Assembly (NCBI RefSeq): GCF_022447245.1 | Contig: NZ_JAKVBC010000003.1 | Coordinates: forward strand, 212,733-276,732 | DNA from: Kordia sp. | Lineage (GTDB): Bacteria; Bacteroidota; Bacteroidia; Flavobacteriales; Flavobacteriaceae | DNA: 64,000 bases | Direction: 5' to 3' | In this document: piece by piece, positions 17,255 to 26,925 of the stretch | How positions within the stretch are numbered: position 1 is the stretch's first letter | Layout: the number at the start of each line of letters is the position of its first letter | The notes under the pieces: generated by a model | Told to the model about the DNA's origin: nothing | The model's input: the letters and a program-made list of their open reading frames with translations, nothing else | The model's database searches: none | Position numbers and translations under genes: made by a program

Positions 17255-18892
17255 CTATTCTTTCTCTACTTTTGCTACTTCTTCAGGAGTGTAAAAGTTT
17301 TCTGTTGTATTTCCCCAAGAAGTTGACGTATAATTCATCACGTCTGCAACTTGCTTATCACTTAGTCCAAGTGGCGACATAATACCTTGATATTTTACAC
17401 CATTTACAGTAATTTGTCCCTTTAATCCATATTTTACTGATCGGATGCTTTCCACCACTTTATCTGTCAACCAATCTGATCCCTTTAATGGAGGAAATGC
17501 TTTTGGTACTCCTTCTCCATTCGCTAAGTGGCATTGCACACAAACATTCGTATAAATAGCTTTTCCTCTTTTTAAACTTTCTTCTACATCTTTTTTAGAA
17601 GCGTTTGCGAGTTTTACAAAAGTTGGTTTTACTACTGGTACTTCTTTAATTTCTTCTGATGAAGCTTCCGTTTTCACTGTAGTATTTGATGCTGAAGAAG
17701 TTTTCTTTCCAGCTGCATTTGGAACCATTTTAAACACACCTTCACCATCAACACCTACATAAATATGACCATCCGGACCTTGACGTACCGAACGTACACG
17801 ACCGATTCCTTCTAATAACTTTTCGCGCTTGGCTACTTTTTCATCATTCGTAAGAGTTAAGAATTCTAAATATTGAAATTTTAAAGAACCAACAACTAAA
17901 TGTCCTTTTAGTTCAGGATATACATCGCTGGTTACAAATGCCATTCCACTTGGTGCAATTGATGGAACCAAATAGTATAAAGGTTGCTGCATTCCATCAC
18001 GTGCTGTTTCATCTGTTATTTTTGTTCCGCTATAGTTGATTCCATAGGTAATCACTGGCCAACCATAGTTTACAGCTTTTGTTACAGGATTGATTTCGTC
18101 TCCACCACGCGGTCCGTGTTCGTGTACCCAAACTTGTCCTGTTCGTGGATTTACTGCCATTCCTTGCGGATTACGATGTCCATAAGAGTAAATAGCTTCT
18201 TTCGCATCTTTTTGTCCTACAAAAGGATTATCGGACGGAATACGTCCATCATCATGTAAACGATATACTTTTCCTCCATCTTTGGTAATATCTTGCGGAT
18301 TTATATCGCGTTGTCCACGATCGCCAATCGTAAAATATACATATCCATATTTGTCAAAAGCTATACGCGAACCAAAGTGATGTGCTGTTTTTACATTTGG
18401 ACTTCCTTGATATAATTTTTCAGTTGAGGTCAATGCGTTGTTTTCCAATTTTGCTCTAATCAAAGCCGTATGACTCCCTTTTTCTTTTTTGTCTACGATG
18501 GAATATGTAATATATATCCAACCATTGCTTTCATAATTTGGATGAATCATTACATCTAGTAATCCACCTTGGTTACGTGCAAATACTTCTGGTACATTTT
18601 TTATTTCAGTTTTCTGTCCATCTTTTACATGATATAATTCTCCAGAACGATCTGTCACCAACATACTACCATCTGGCAACCAAGTCATTCCCCAAGGAAC
18701 TTCAATGCCGTCTACGACTAATTCGGCCTTGTAATCTTGTTGATCTTTTGTAATGTCTTCTGTGGTTTTAATTGCGGTTAATGGAGTTTCTACAGGAACT
18801 TTTACTTTCGCTACTTCTTTCTGTTTTTGTCCACAAGAACTCAAAAGAAAGCTGGCCAAAATTAGGAAGTATAAAGATTGTCTTATAATCAT
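17255..18892 (-). CDS. PQQ-dependent sugar dehydrogenase-like protein fused to cytochrome c
   Basis: 545 residues. Lipoprotein signal (F-L-L-S-S-C-G-Q). Residues about 55-390 form a six-bladed propeller of the glucose/sorbosone dehydrogenase family (E-V-P-W-G-M-T-W-L-P-D-G-S, G-G-L-L-D-V, H-F-G-S-R-I-A-F, G-H-R-N-P-Q-G and E-H-G-P-R-G-G-D-E). After a Ser/Thr-rich linker a c-type cytochrome follows: C-V-Q-C-H at 451-455 with a likely axial Met505 (G-I-M-S-P). Such proteins oxidise sugars and pass electrons to the respiratory chain. The TonB receptor gene ends 20 nt upstream, so the two may be co-transcribed. Confidence 0.9.
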   Translation of the reverse strand: MIIRQSLYFLILASFLLSSCGQKQKEVAKVKVPVETPLTAIKTTEDITKDQQDYKAELVVDGIEVPWGMTWLPDGSMLVTDRSGELYHVKDGQKTEIKNVPEVFARNQGGLLDVMIHPNYESNGWIYITYSIVDKKEKGSHTALIRAKLENNALTSTEKLYQGSPNVKTAHHFGSRIAFDKYGYVYFTIGDRGQRDINPQDITKDGGKVYRLHDDGRIPSDNPFVGQKDAKEAIYSYGHRNPQGMAVNPRTGQVWVHEHGPRGGDEINPVTKAVNYGWPVITYGINYSGTKITDETARDGMQQPLYYLVPSIAPSGMAFVTSDVYPELKGHLVVGSLKFQYLEFLTLTNDEKVAKREKLLEGIGRVRSVRQGPDGHIYVGVDGEGVFKMVPNAAGKKTSSASNTTVKTEASSEEIKEVPVVKPTFVKLANASKKDVEESLKRGKAIYTNVCVQCHLANGEGVPKAFPPLKGSDWLTDKVVESIRSVKYGLKGQITVNGVKYQGIMSPLGLSDKQVADVMNYTSTSWGNTTENFYTPEEVAKVEKE

Positions 18893-18912
18893 AGTACAGT
18901 TGGTTTGCGATT

Positions 18913-21207
18913 TTATAATTTATAGTTGAGTTGAACGACGCCGTACATATTGAACGGCAATCCAGGATAAAAATAACGTGCATTGGTGTCGTTTCCAAAC
19001 GCATTTACTTGTAATTGTGAAGCGTATGCTGTATCAAATATATTGTTGGCTCCTATGGATAGATCATAGCTAAATCGGCTTCCAATAGTATTGGAATAGC
19101 CAATTTTACCATTTAACAATTCAAAAGCATCGCTGTATAGAGTGTTTTCGTCATTGGCAGGCATTTCTCCTACTGCCTGAAAATCGAGTCGTCCATAAAA
19201 CCCAGTATTACTTGTGGCTTCAACACCCAAATTTACAACAGATTTTGGAACTCCCGTAAGGTCATTCCCAGAAAAGTTTGCATTTGTTTCCGTAAATTCT
19301 TTGAAACTAAAATCGTTGATGCTTGCATTTGCATACGAGTTGATGTAAAATGTATTACTTTTAAATAGTTGATACTGCAATGCTGCTTCTATTCCATTAT
19401 GTGTTGTCTTTCCTGCATTGAGCGTGATATTTTGATCCGTTGCTGTTCTTCTATTGACTAATAAATCGCTGACTGCCATCGTGTAAATAGAAACAGATCC
19501 TGATAATTTTCTATTTTTGGTGTGAAAGCGAGAACCAATTTCAAAATTCCAACCACGTTCTGCCTTTATCTCTGGATTGAATACACCATCTGGCAATAAG
19601 GTTTCTTCTGTAGTTGGTGTTGAAAAACCATGTGCCGCACTTGCAAATAGATTGAAATTGTTAGAAATTTCATAGTTAACACCAAACTTAGGAGACACAA
19701 TTGCATCAAAAGTAAAATCTTCTTCATTACTTGAAGTATTCAATTGATCTTGTACTTTATATTTGGTTTGATTTATGTGTAATCCAACACTAAAAGATAA
19801 TTTCTTTACTGTATAAATTGCTTCTGCAAAAAGGTTGAAATAGTTTCGATTCTCATCAAGATTTGACAAAATATCTCCAGCTATACTTCCTGTTCCTTCA
19901 GGGAAATCTTGGTATAGATTGTCAAATTGTTTTGCATTGTAATCATCAAAGAACAATTCGCCTCCAACAGACCATTTTAAGGAACTGTTTTCAAAGTTTT
20001 TAGTAGCAAGTAAACGCGTACGAACTCCAAATGTCATGGCTTCTTCTTCTAAAATATTGAAAGGTCTTGGTTCGTAATTGTTATTAAAACTAGTAAATAC
20101 ACTTGTTTTTTGTGTGTACGTTTCATTAAAATCATGACTCCAATTTACACCAAAAAGTGTTTTCTTAAAATCTTCAAATCCACGCGCACGTTGCCAAAAA
20201 GTTGCAGCGTTTCTTGGTGAATTTTCAAAATCTTCTCTGTTCAATGAACTCGGAATAAATGCTTTGAGGCTTGTGTAGTTTCCAATAAATGTCAATTCAT
20301 TCTTATCATCAACCAACCAATTAGAGGTAATCGTTGCCGTAGCTTTGTCTAAAGAGTTATTATCACGATATCCATCGGAATGTGTATTGCTATAAATTAC
20401 ATTTACATTTGCTTTTTTGCCGCCGTGTGCCACTTTAGCAACAGTTCTGAACAAACCATAACTTCCTACAGTTGTAAACAAATTAGCATTGGTTTCATTA
20501 AACTTTGCATATTCAGGATATAATAAAATTGTTCCTCCCAAACCAACGCCATAACTACTAGAAGAAGGTCCTTTGTGTATTTCCATACGTGAAATGGCAG
20601 CGAGTTCCAGATCTTCAATGGCTGATTCACCATTTCCATCTGTTAGCGGAATATCTGCATAATACGCACGAATGTTTGCTGTAGAAAATGGACTTCGTGC
20701 GCCAATTCCTCTTATGGTAATTCTATTGGTATTGAGCGAACCACTTTGCATAAAAACACCAGGAACTCTATTTAGTATTGGTGCTAATTGTACTGTGTTT
20801 TCACTGTAAATTTCACTTTTAGGAACAATACTCACGGCTTCAGCAGTTTGTTGTAGTTTTTGTTGAATGGTAATTCCGTTTATAACAACTTGATCTAACT
20901 CATTCGTTTTAGGATGTAACGCAACAATAGGATTTTCTTTAATATCAAAAACGAGTTTTGCATAATAACCTTCTAATGAAATACGAATTCGCGGTACCAG
21001 TGAAACTCCTTCTATTATAAACTTTCCTTTAGAATTCGTTTTAACTTCTGTTTTGGTGCCAACATCAGTCACAACAGCATTGGCTAATGGAATATTTGTC
21101 GAAGCATCAATAACGGTTCCTTCTACCTGATATTGAGCAAGCATTGGTATTGTAAAACAAAAAATGAGAAGAGTAAAAATGTGGTTGTGTGAGATTGTTT
21201 TAAGCAC
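18913..21207 (-). CDS. TonB-dependent outer-membrane receptor
   Basis: 764 residues, GTG start: the next in-frame ATG lies inside the signal peptide. The signal peptide (L-I-F-C-F-T-I-P-M-L-A-Q) is followed by a carboxypeptidase-like regulatory domain (about 25-105), a plug domain (A-E-A-V-S-I-V, N-R-V-P-G-V-F-M-Q, N-R-I-T-I-R-G-I-G-A-R) and a C-terminal 22-strand barrel region ending in an aromatic-containing strand. It imports a scarce ligand with TonB energy. The closely linked sugar dehydrogenase-cytochrome gene is the only hint to the substrate; siderophore or metal uptake remain possible. Confidence 0.93.
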   Translation of the reverse strand: MLKTISHNHIFTLLIFCFTIPMLAQYQVEGTVIDASTNIPLANAVVTDVGTKTEVKTNSKGKFIIEGVSLVPRIRISLEGYYAKLVFDIKENPIVALHPKTNELDQVVINGITIQQKLQQTAEAVSIVPKSEIYSENTVQLAPILNRVPGVFMQSGSLNTNRITIRGIGARSPFSTANIRAYYADIPLTDGNGESAIEDLELAAISRMEIHKGPSSSSYGVGLGGTILLYPEYAKFNETNANLFTTVGSYGLFRTVAKVAHGGKKANVNVIYSNTHSDGYRDNNSLDKATATITSNWLVDDKNELTFIGNYTSLKAFIPSSLNREDFENSPRNAATFWQRARGFEDFKKTLFGVNWSHDFNETYTQKTSVFTSFNNNYEPRPFNILEEEAMTFGVRTRLLATKNFENSSLKWSVGGELFFDDYNAKQFDNLYQDFPEGTGSIAGDILSNLDENRNYFNLFAEAIYTVKKLSFSVGLHINQTKYKVQDQLNTSSNEEDFTFDAIVSPKFGVNYEISNNFNLFASAAHGFSTPTTEETLLPDGVFNPEIKAERGWNFEIGSRFHTKNRKLSGSVSIYTMAVSDLLVNRRTATDQNITLNAGKTTHNGIEAALQYQLFKSNTFYINSYANASINDFSFKEFTETNANFSGNDLTGVPKSVVNLGVEATSNTGFYGRLDFQAVGEMPANDENTLYSDAFELLNGKIGYSNTIGSRFSYDLSIGANNIFDTAYASQLQVNAFGNDTNARYFYPGLPFNMYGVVQLNYKL

Positions 21208-21362
21208 GGATTTAATTTTTAAGGCATAAAAATAAACAGATTATTCTTCATTTGTCGTTTCTTTTATTAAAGTTAACATTTCTTGTGCTGATTGTGATAA
21301 CTTCCGTTTTTTAAAATTCCCTTTTAATTAGTATATTGAAAGTCTTGTTATCTGACAACAAT

Positions 21363-21866
21363 ATGAAAACAATTTTAGAAGCTATTTCATTAGAAATGAT
21401 TCGATTGGATGAATTCCACTATCCTGAAGAACAATTACAATCCAAATGGTTTGGAAACGAACCTGCAACAACGGATGCTATTCAACAAGCAGAAGAACGA
21501 TTGCAAGTTACTTTACCAGAAGATTATAAAGAATTCTTAGCTATCGCAAATGGTTTTCATGCCTTTAGTGATATTGAACCTACTTTTCATACGGTGGCAT
21601 ATATTGATTATTTAAAAAATAAGGATGCTGAACTCATACAAATTTGGAAAGAAACGGGAAACGAAGATATTGCACATGTATTGACGCAAAGTATTTTAAT
21701 TGCTGGATTTGAAGAAGAACAACAGTTTCTGATTATTCCGCCAAGTGAAGAGAATAAACATTGGCGTTATTGGAAATTTGCTTCTTGGTTTCCGGGAGAA
21801 GAACCTTTTGACAATTTGGAAGATTATTTTGAAAATGCTTTAGAATTCTTAAACGAAACAGAGTAA
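21363..21866 (+). CDS. SMI1/KNR4 family protein
   Basis: 167 residues from the ATG at 21363; a TTG 27 nt upstream is in frame but adds nothing recognisable. The SMI1/KNR4 (SUKH) pattern is clear: A-E-E-R-L-Q-V-T-L-P-E-D-Y-K-E-F-L-A-I-A-N-G followed later by F-E-E-E-Q-Q-F-L-I-I-P-P and F-A-S-W-F-P-G-E. SUKH proteins are often immunity proteins for polymorphic toxins, but many are stand-alone; no toxin gene is next to it. Confidence 0.85.
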   Translation: MKTILEAISLEMIRLDEFHYPEEQLQSKWFGNEPATTDAIQQAEERLQVTLPEDYKEFLAIANGFHAFSDIEPTFHTVAYIDYLKNKDAELIQIWKETGNEDIAHVLTQSILIAGFEEEQQFLIIPPSEENKHWRYWKFASWFPGEEPFDNLEDYFENALEFLNETE

Positions 21867-21918
21867 CGTTTTTCTTTTTTTCTACTAATGCTATTATAAA
21901 GCTAGTAAAACAAACGCA

Positions 21919-22635
21919 ATCATCAACTTATTCAGAAATAAACGCCATAAAAGCTTACGGGAAAATAATATTCGTAAGTATCTTATAATATGCACTTGGC
22001 GAAATTATTCTGGTAATGGTCGGAATATTATTGGCTTTACAAGTAAATACTTGGAATTAAAATCGCAAAAATCGAAGCAAATAAAAAGTCATTTTAAACC
22101 AACTAAACAGTGAGTTTTCAAAGAACTTAGCCATGTTTCCTCCCATAAAAAAAGCACAGTTAAATACCTTTAATGCTGGACAAGTTGTTTTCAAAAATCT
22201 GGATAAAATGCACATTCCTGCGTGAAGAGATTCTGTATATCGTTATGTACAAGGTGTTTCTGACGTTTATGCGTATTATCCATCTAATGGAGTTGTAGAA
22301 TCGTTGATAAGTTCAGGAGATATTAATTTAATTCAAAACAATACACTCCGTAAATATTTGGTTTCTTGGAAAGATGTTTTAACAAATTATTCTGAACGTG
22401 TAAATATTGACATCACACTTTGTTCAAATACAATTGAACCATACATCATAAATCACGGTAATCTTTTAAATTTAAAAAGTAAAGAAAACTTTAAGTTGGT
22501 AGAAGATCGTATTTTTATCAATATGCTTGTACGTCAGCAATATTTTAATAATGACATTTCAGCGCCATACAAAATGAGATTAGTATCGAAACCTACATGA
22601 AAGAAATTATTCGTCTTTCAAAAACGAAAGAATAA
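21919..22635 (+). pseudogene. Decayed DUF6090-like membrane protein gene
   Basis: Fragments in successive frames spell a DUF6090-type protein: I-N-L-F-R-N-K-R at 21922, then Y-A-L-G-E-I-I-L-V-M-V-G-I-L-L-A-L-Q-V-N after a frameshift near 21985, then a soluble part ending S-I-E-T-Y-M-K-E-I-I-R-L-S. Lesions: ATC where the start ATG is expected, at least two frameshifts (near 21985 and 22580) and in-frame stops after N-T-W-N, after N-R-S-K and after H-I-P-A. The 98-residue frame 22304-22600 is a surviving piece, not a gene. Confidence 0.75.
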
Positions 22636-22636
22636 G

Positions 22637-22939
22637 CTATTTCTTTTCGGTCAAATTTGTAGTTTTTTTATCAGTATTTACAACTTTATTCGCCTTTGCT
22701 TGAGCAGCTTCTATTTTTGCTTTTTTTATCAACTGAACTCCAAAATAAATAGCCATCATCCCAATAATTAATAGCAATACGCCGCCAATGAAGATTCCTA
22801 GTAAATAACCATTAGGATCTTCGGCTTCTATCTTCGATGTATCTTTAAGCTTTTCAATAGTTGAAGGTACTTTTATAAAAAGCGTTACAGCAATATATGC
22901 TCCGATGATTAGCAATAAAAAACCAAGAATTTTCTTCAT
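22637..22939 (-). CDS. Small hypothetical membrane protein, 100 aa
   Basis: Starts at the ATG at 22939; a TTG three codons upstream is less likely. Two hydrophobic helices (about 4-21 and 45-70) flank a short charged loop with E-D-P-N-G-Y; the tail is Lys/Ala-rich and presumably cytosolic. No family recognised. Its 3' end nearly touches the DUF6090 pseudogene on the other strand. Confidence 0.65.
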   Translation of the reverse strand: MKKILGFLLLIIGAYIAVTLFIKVPSTIEKLKDTSKIEAEDPNGYLLGIFIGGVLLLIIGMMAIYFGVQLIKKAKIEAAQAKANKVVNTDKKTTNLTEKK

Positions 22940-23035
22940 AATGTTCAAAGATAAATAATTACACTAAGTTGAAAAGAATATTCTAGTCCCAAAATGTTTA
23001 TGCCTTTGTCACTAACAACTAAACTTCCTTTTCAA

Positions 23036-23622
23036 ATGAAACTTTTCTCTTCAATGTTTATTGTTTTTTCACTTGTGAATTCCTTGAAAGCGCAACAGAT
23101 AATTGGAACTACAAAAATGTAGAATTTGTTATACCACGATGTTCCCAATATGATTTACTTTAAAGATATTGATTTAGAAAAGTATAAAATATCAATTTCA
23201 AATGGCGAAATTCTGGAGGTTAAAAAATCTGTTCTTACCGTATTGATCGATTTCGAATATAAAACAACTATTAAGCTTGAAAGTAAAATGTAGTAAAAGA
23301 ACTTTCTTTTAGAGTGATTCCATTTCCAAAACCAAAAATGACTGTTTTAACAAATGACGATGGAGATTTCAACAATATGACATTGGAAAAATTCACCTCC
23401 ATGAAAAGAGCATATACAATTCTAGAAAATTTCTCCGTTGACTATATGTTATCTACTGAAAGTTGTGAAGTGTTAAAAATTTCACCCAATGGAAAGAGAC
23501 ATACCGTAAATCTCCGCGGTTCTTCTTTTGACTCTTTGCGCTTAAAAAAAGAAGCAATAAAAGGAGATGTATATATTTTTACTAATAACAGAGTAGAATT
23601 CTACAAACAGACAGAATTGTAA
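23036..23622 (+). pseudogene. Secreted protein gene broken by a stop and a frameshift (GldM C-domain-like)
   Basis: ATG 23036 starts a signal peptide (M-K-L-F-S-S-M-F-I-V-F-S...K-A-Q). The frame hits TAG at 23120 and resumes as N-L-L-Y-H-D-V-P-N, reminiscent of the L-Y-x-G-x-P-N segment of GldM-like domains. A frameshift near 23288 moves it to the frame N-V-V-K-E-L-S-F-R-V-I-P-F-P-K-P-K, which continues to 23622. One nonsense and one frameshift therefore separate three pieces of about 195 residues in total. The GldM likeness is weak; the disruption is clear. Confidence 0.65.
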
Positions 23623-23707
23623 ATGCAACTGAATTTACAATATACCTAAGATAAAACTGTTGCCATGTATTTGTTATGAATGCTGAACTTTCTATATCTT
23701 CGCGACA

Positions 23708-24487
23708 ATGAATACACTTGATATTAGAACCGTAAATGTGGTTCAATACATAAAACCGTTACGTGAAGGCGGATCGCTTCCAGCTATTGTAAAAGCGGAT
23801 GATGATTTTTTGTATGTGCTTAAATTTAGAGGCGCAGGACAAGGAAAAAAAGCACTGATTGCTGAATTGATTGGTGGCGAATTAGCGCGTGCTTTTGGCT
23901 TAAAGATTCCTGAACTCGTTTTTATGAATTTAGATGATTCTTTTAGTAAAACAGAACCAGACGAGGAAATTCAGGATTTGCTCAAATTTAGTGTCGGACT
24001 CAATTTGGGCTTACATTTTTTATCAAGTGCCATTACGTTTGATCCTTTAGTAACTTCGGTAGATGCCGTCACTGCTTCGAAAGTGGTTTTATTAGACAGT
24101 ATTATTAGTAATATTGATAGAACCGTGAAAAACACCAATTTACTACATTGGAATAATGAATTATGGGTAATTGATAATGGCGCAAGCTTCTACTTTCATC
24201 ACAATTGGGCAACTTGGGAAAATCATTTGACACGAACATTTCCGTTAATTAAAGATCATGTGTTACTGCCACAAGCTACGAAACTCAAAGAAGTTGCTGT
24301 TGAGTTTCAGAAACTAATTACGGATGAAAAACTAGCAGAAATCATTCATACAATTCCTGAAGACTGGTTGCAGCACGAAGCTGATGACTTGTCTCCTGAT
24401 GAAATGCGACAAGCCTACAAAACGTATTTAAAAGCGAAATTAGCCATGATTGATTCACTCATAAAAGAAGCGGAAAATGCAAGATAA
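23708..24487 (+). CDS. HipA-like protein kinase
   Basis: 259 residues, shorter than HipA (about 440). A P-loop-like G-G-S-L-P-A-I-V-K-A (21-30) and F-L-Y-V-L-K-F (Lys39) lead to catalytic-loop residues D137-R-T-V-K-N142 and the metal-binding D156 in V-I-D-N-G-A-S, the HipA/PI3K-like arrangement. No N-terminal HipA subdomain and no HipB partner are present. The next gene (DUF3037) overlaps by 11 nt; these two families are commonly paired in Bacteria, suggesting a functional unit of unknown role. Confidence 0.85.
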   Translation: MNTLDIRTVNVVQYIKPLREGGSLPAIVKADDDFLYVLKFRGAGQGKKALIAELIGGELARAFGLKIPELVFMNLDDSFSKTEPDEEIQDLLKFSVGLNLGLHFLSSAITFDPLVTSVDAVTASKVVLLDSIISNIDRTVKNTNLLHWNNELWVIDNGASFYFHHNWATWENHLTRTFPLIKDHVLLPQATKLKEVAVEFQKLITDEKLAEIIHTIPEDWLQHEADDLSPDEMRQAYKTYLKAKLAMIDSLIKEAENAR

Positions 24488-24860
24488 AGTGACCTTTGAA
24501 TATGCTATGATACGATTTATGCCCAAAGTGGAGCGTGAAGAATTCTTTAATATTGGCGTAATTGTATTCTCAAAACGAAAAAAGTTTCTGGCATTAAAAT
24601 ATCATGTAGATGCTAAAAAATTGGCAGCATTTTCATGCGAAATCACGCAGGATGAGCTTAACGAATACTTAAATGCTTGGAACAATATTTGTAAAGGTGC
24701 GCCACATGGTGGGAAAATAGGAACCTTTGAAATGGCAGATCGTTTCCGTTGGTTAGCAGCATCCAAAAGTACCATGATTTTATGTTCGTCTACACATGCA
24801 GGTTTGACTGATAATCCACAACAGGAATTGGAGCATATTTTTGAGAAGTATGTGCTGTAA
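24477..24860 (+). CDS. DUF3037 family protein
   Basis: 127 residues. The typical opening F-E-Y-A-M-I-R-F-M-P-K-V-E-R-E-E-F-F-N-I-G-V-I-V-F-S identifies DUF3037. The ATG lies inside the last codons of the HipA-like kinase gene (11-nt overlap), so translation is coupled. Function unknown; a partner or regulator of the kinase is an inference from the linkage. Confidence 0.88.
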   Translation: MQDKVTFEYAMIRFMPKVEREEFFNIGVIVFSKRKKFLALKYHVDAKKLAAFSCEITQDELNEYLNAWNNICKGAPHGGKIGTFEMADRFRWLAASKSTMILCSSTHAGLTDNPQQELEHIFEKYVL

Positions 24861-24929
24861 ATCTTGTTTTTAGAAAATTATCTATCTGAGATCACAAATC
24901 GCAAATTAAGATTATCTTTATGGATAATT

Positions 24930-26444
24930 ATGAAAAACCGACTCAAAACTTCAATTTTACTATTTAGCTTCTTGCTAGTAAGCAATGTATTTTCCCAAAC
25001 CAATTGGGATGCTAAAATTCAGCAAAAACTTCCTTCCATTCTTAAAAAACATCGTGAACTTGTTAGTATTCCGAATGTGGCTTCCGATGAACCTAATATG
25101 ATGAAAAATGTTGATTGGGTTACCAGTGCGTTTGAAAAACTAGACTTTAAAGTTTCCATCTTACAAACCTCAACATTGCCTGTTTTCTTTGCAGAGAAGC
25201 AAGTCAATCCAAAAGCAAAAACAATATTATTCTATTTGCATTTGGATGGTCAAGCTGTGAATCCAGAGAAATGGCAACAAAAAGATCCGTTTCAACCTGT
25301 CTTAAAAAAACAAAATTCTGATGGCAATTGGGAAATTATTGATTGGTCATATATAGATGGAAAAATCAATCCTGATTGGCGAATATTTGGTCGTGCCGCA
25401 GCGGATGATAAAGCGCCAATTATTATGATGTTGACTGCATTAGATTTTATGCAAAAGCAACAACAAAAGCTAAAATACAATGTAAAAATCATTCTGGATT
25501 TACAAGAAGAACCCCGTTCAAGAGGTTTTTTGAGTACACTTAAAAAATATAAGGATCGTTATGCTGCCGATTATATGATTATTATGGATGGACCTGCACA
25601 TCCTACCAACAAACCAACATTGACTTTTGGCTGTCGTGGCATCGCTACCTGCAATATTAGCATTTACGGAGCAAAATTACCGCAACATAGTGGACATTTT
25701 GGAAATTATGCACCAAATCCAGTATTTAAAATATCGCATCTACTAGCAAGCATGAAAGATCATACTGGAAAAGTGATCATTGATGGTTTTTATGATGGAA
25801 TTACCTTAGATGCTGAAACACAAAAATTGTTAGCGCAAGTTCCAGATGACAATCGTAAAATTCAAGAAAATTTAGGTATTCATATTGCAGATAATGTGGG
25901 CAAAACCTATCAAGAAGCCTTGCAATATCCTTCGTTAAATATCCGTCATATAGAAACTTCTTGGAAAGGTCCTGGTTTAAAAACGATTATTCCGGAAGTT
26001 GTCACTGCTTATTTGGATGTACGTTTGGTGAAAGAAACCGATGGACAAGCACAATTAGTCAAAATTAAAAAACACATAGAAAATCAAGGGTATTTGATAC
26101 TAGATCGCAAACCAACAGATGCAGAACGTTTGAAACATGGCAAAATCGCAACCTTCACATCAAATGCTGGTGTCAATGCTTTCCGAACTGATATCAATTC
26201 GTTTATTGGTACAAAATTGCGGAAAACCATTTCTAGTGAATTTGGGAACGATCCTATCATGATTCGTACAATGGGTGGAACTGTTCCTATTACACCTGCT
26301 ATACAAGTATTAAACATTCCTGCAATTATTGTTCCGATGGTAAATATGGACAACAATCAACACAATCCAAACGAGAACATTCGCATTGGAAATATTACAC
26401 AAGGAATTAAAATTTGTTTAGCGATATTATCTATGGAATTATAG
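24930..26444 (+). CDS. M20 family metallopeptidase, secreted
   Basis: 504 residues from the ATG that opens a signal peptide (N-R-L-K-T-S-I-L-L-F-S-F-L-L-V-S-N-V-F-S-Q); the frame extends 22 codons further upstream without homology. Metal ligands of the M20A/dipeptidase type are visible: Y-L-H-L-D-G-Q, G-R-A-A-A-D-D-K-A-P, L-Q-E-E-P-R-S and a final N-x-x-x-H-N-P-N-E. It probably trims dipeptides or small peptides in the periplasm. It differs from the M20D enzyme at 8392, so the window has two unrelated M20 enzymes. Confidence 0.9.
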   Translation: MKNRLKTSILLFSFLLVSNVFSQTNWDAKIQQKLPSILKKHRELVSIPNVASDEPNMMKNVDWVTSAFEKLDFKVSILQTSTLPVFFAEKQVNPKAKTILFYLHLDGQAVNPEKWQQKDPFQPVLKKQNSDGNWEIIDWSYIDGKINPDWRIFGRAAADDKAPIIMMLTALDFMQKQQQKLKYNVKIILDLQEEPRSRGFLSTLKKYKDRYAADYMIIMDGPAHPTNKPTLTFGCRGIATCNISIYGAKLPQHSGHFGNYAPNPVFKISHLLASMKDHTGKVIIDGFYDGITLDAETQKLLAQVPDDNRKIQENLGIHIADNVGKTYQEALQYPSLNIRHIETSWKGPGLKTIIPEVVTAYLDVRLVKETDGQAQLVKIKKHIENQGYLILDRKPTDAERLKHGKIATFTSNAGVNAFRTDINSFIGTKLRKTISSEFGNDPIMIRTMGGTVPITPAIQVLNIPAIIVPMVNMDNNQHNPNENIRIGNITQGIKICLAILSMEL

Positions 26445-26446
26445 CT

Positions 26447-26470
26447 TGCATTTCCGCTCCGCTCAATGCA
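26447..26470. repeat. 24-bp hairpin repeat, copy 1
   Basis: TGCATT and AATGCA arms (26447-26452, 26465-26470) enclose a 12-nt loop that on the minus strand reads GAGCGGAGCGGA. The same design occurs at 32025-32048. Confidence 0.55.
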
Positions 26471-26520
26471 CTTACAAATATTCTAAATACTATTAACTCA
26501 TAACTCATAACTAAAAAAAT

Positions 26521-26871
26521 ATGCCAAGGATAGAATACCGTGTATATGTCATAGAACTTTCTAAAAAAATATTTACTGAGAATACCAAATTTCGCTTGGC
26601 AAATCCGCAGTTTAACGGTGTGTTGGAATGTTTGTATGTAGGAATGACGAGTAAGACTCCGAAAGAACGCTTTATACAACACAAAACAGGATATCGTAAT
26701 AAAAAGGGACACAAACTTTCTTCTAGCATTGTTCAAAAATACGGTTCCTATTTACGTCCGAGTTTATACAATCATATTGATCCATTACCAACGCGACATC
26801 AAGCAGAGCAAATGGAACGAATTCTTGCTTTAGAATTGCGTAGAAAAGGCTATGCCGTTTGGTTTAATTAG
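26521..26871 (+). CDS. GIY-YIG-like nuclease domain protein
   Basis: 116 residues. Y-R-V-Y-V-I-E-L-S at the start and L-Y-V-G-M-T-S-K-T-P-K-E-R-F-I-Q-H-K-T-G give the two strands, the Tyr, Gly, Arg and His of a GIY-YIG fold; an E near residue 97 (E-Q-M-E-R-I-L-A) could be the metal-binding Glu. It is a single-domain protein like the URI family. Activity on DNA is not certain because the first GIY motif is Y-V-I. Confidence 0.65.
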   Translation: MPRIEYRVYVIELSKKIFTENTKFRLANPQFNGVLECLYVGMTSKTPKERFIQHKTGYRNKKGHKLSSSIVQKYGSYLRPSLYNHIDPLPTRHQAEQMERILALELRRKGYAVWFN

Positions 26872-26925
26872 ATTTTAGACTAACTTAGATTATTAGATCC
26901 CCCAGAACTAAACTTAAAAATGTAA

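Noticed and set aside
22304..22600. 98-aa protein as an intact gene
   Set aside because: It is a surviving piece of the decayed DUF6090-like gene with lesions before and after.
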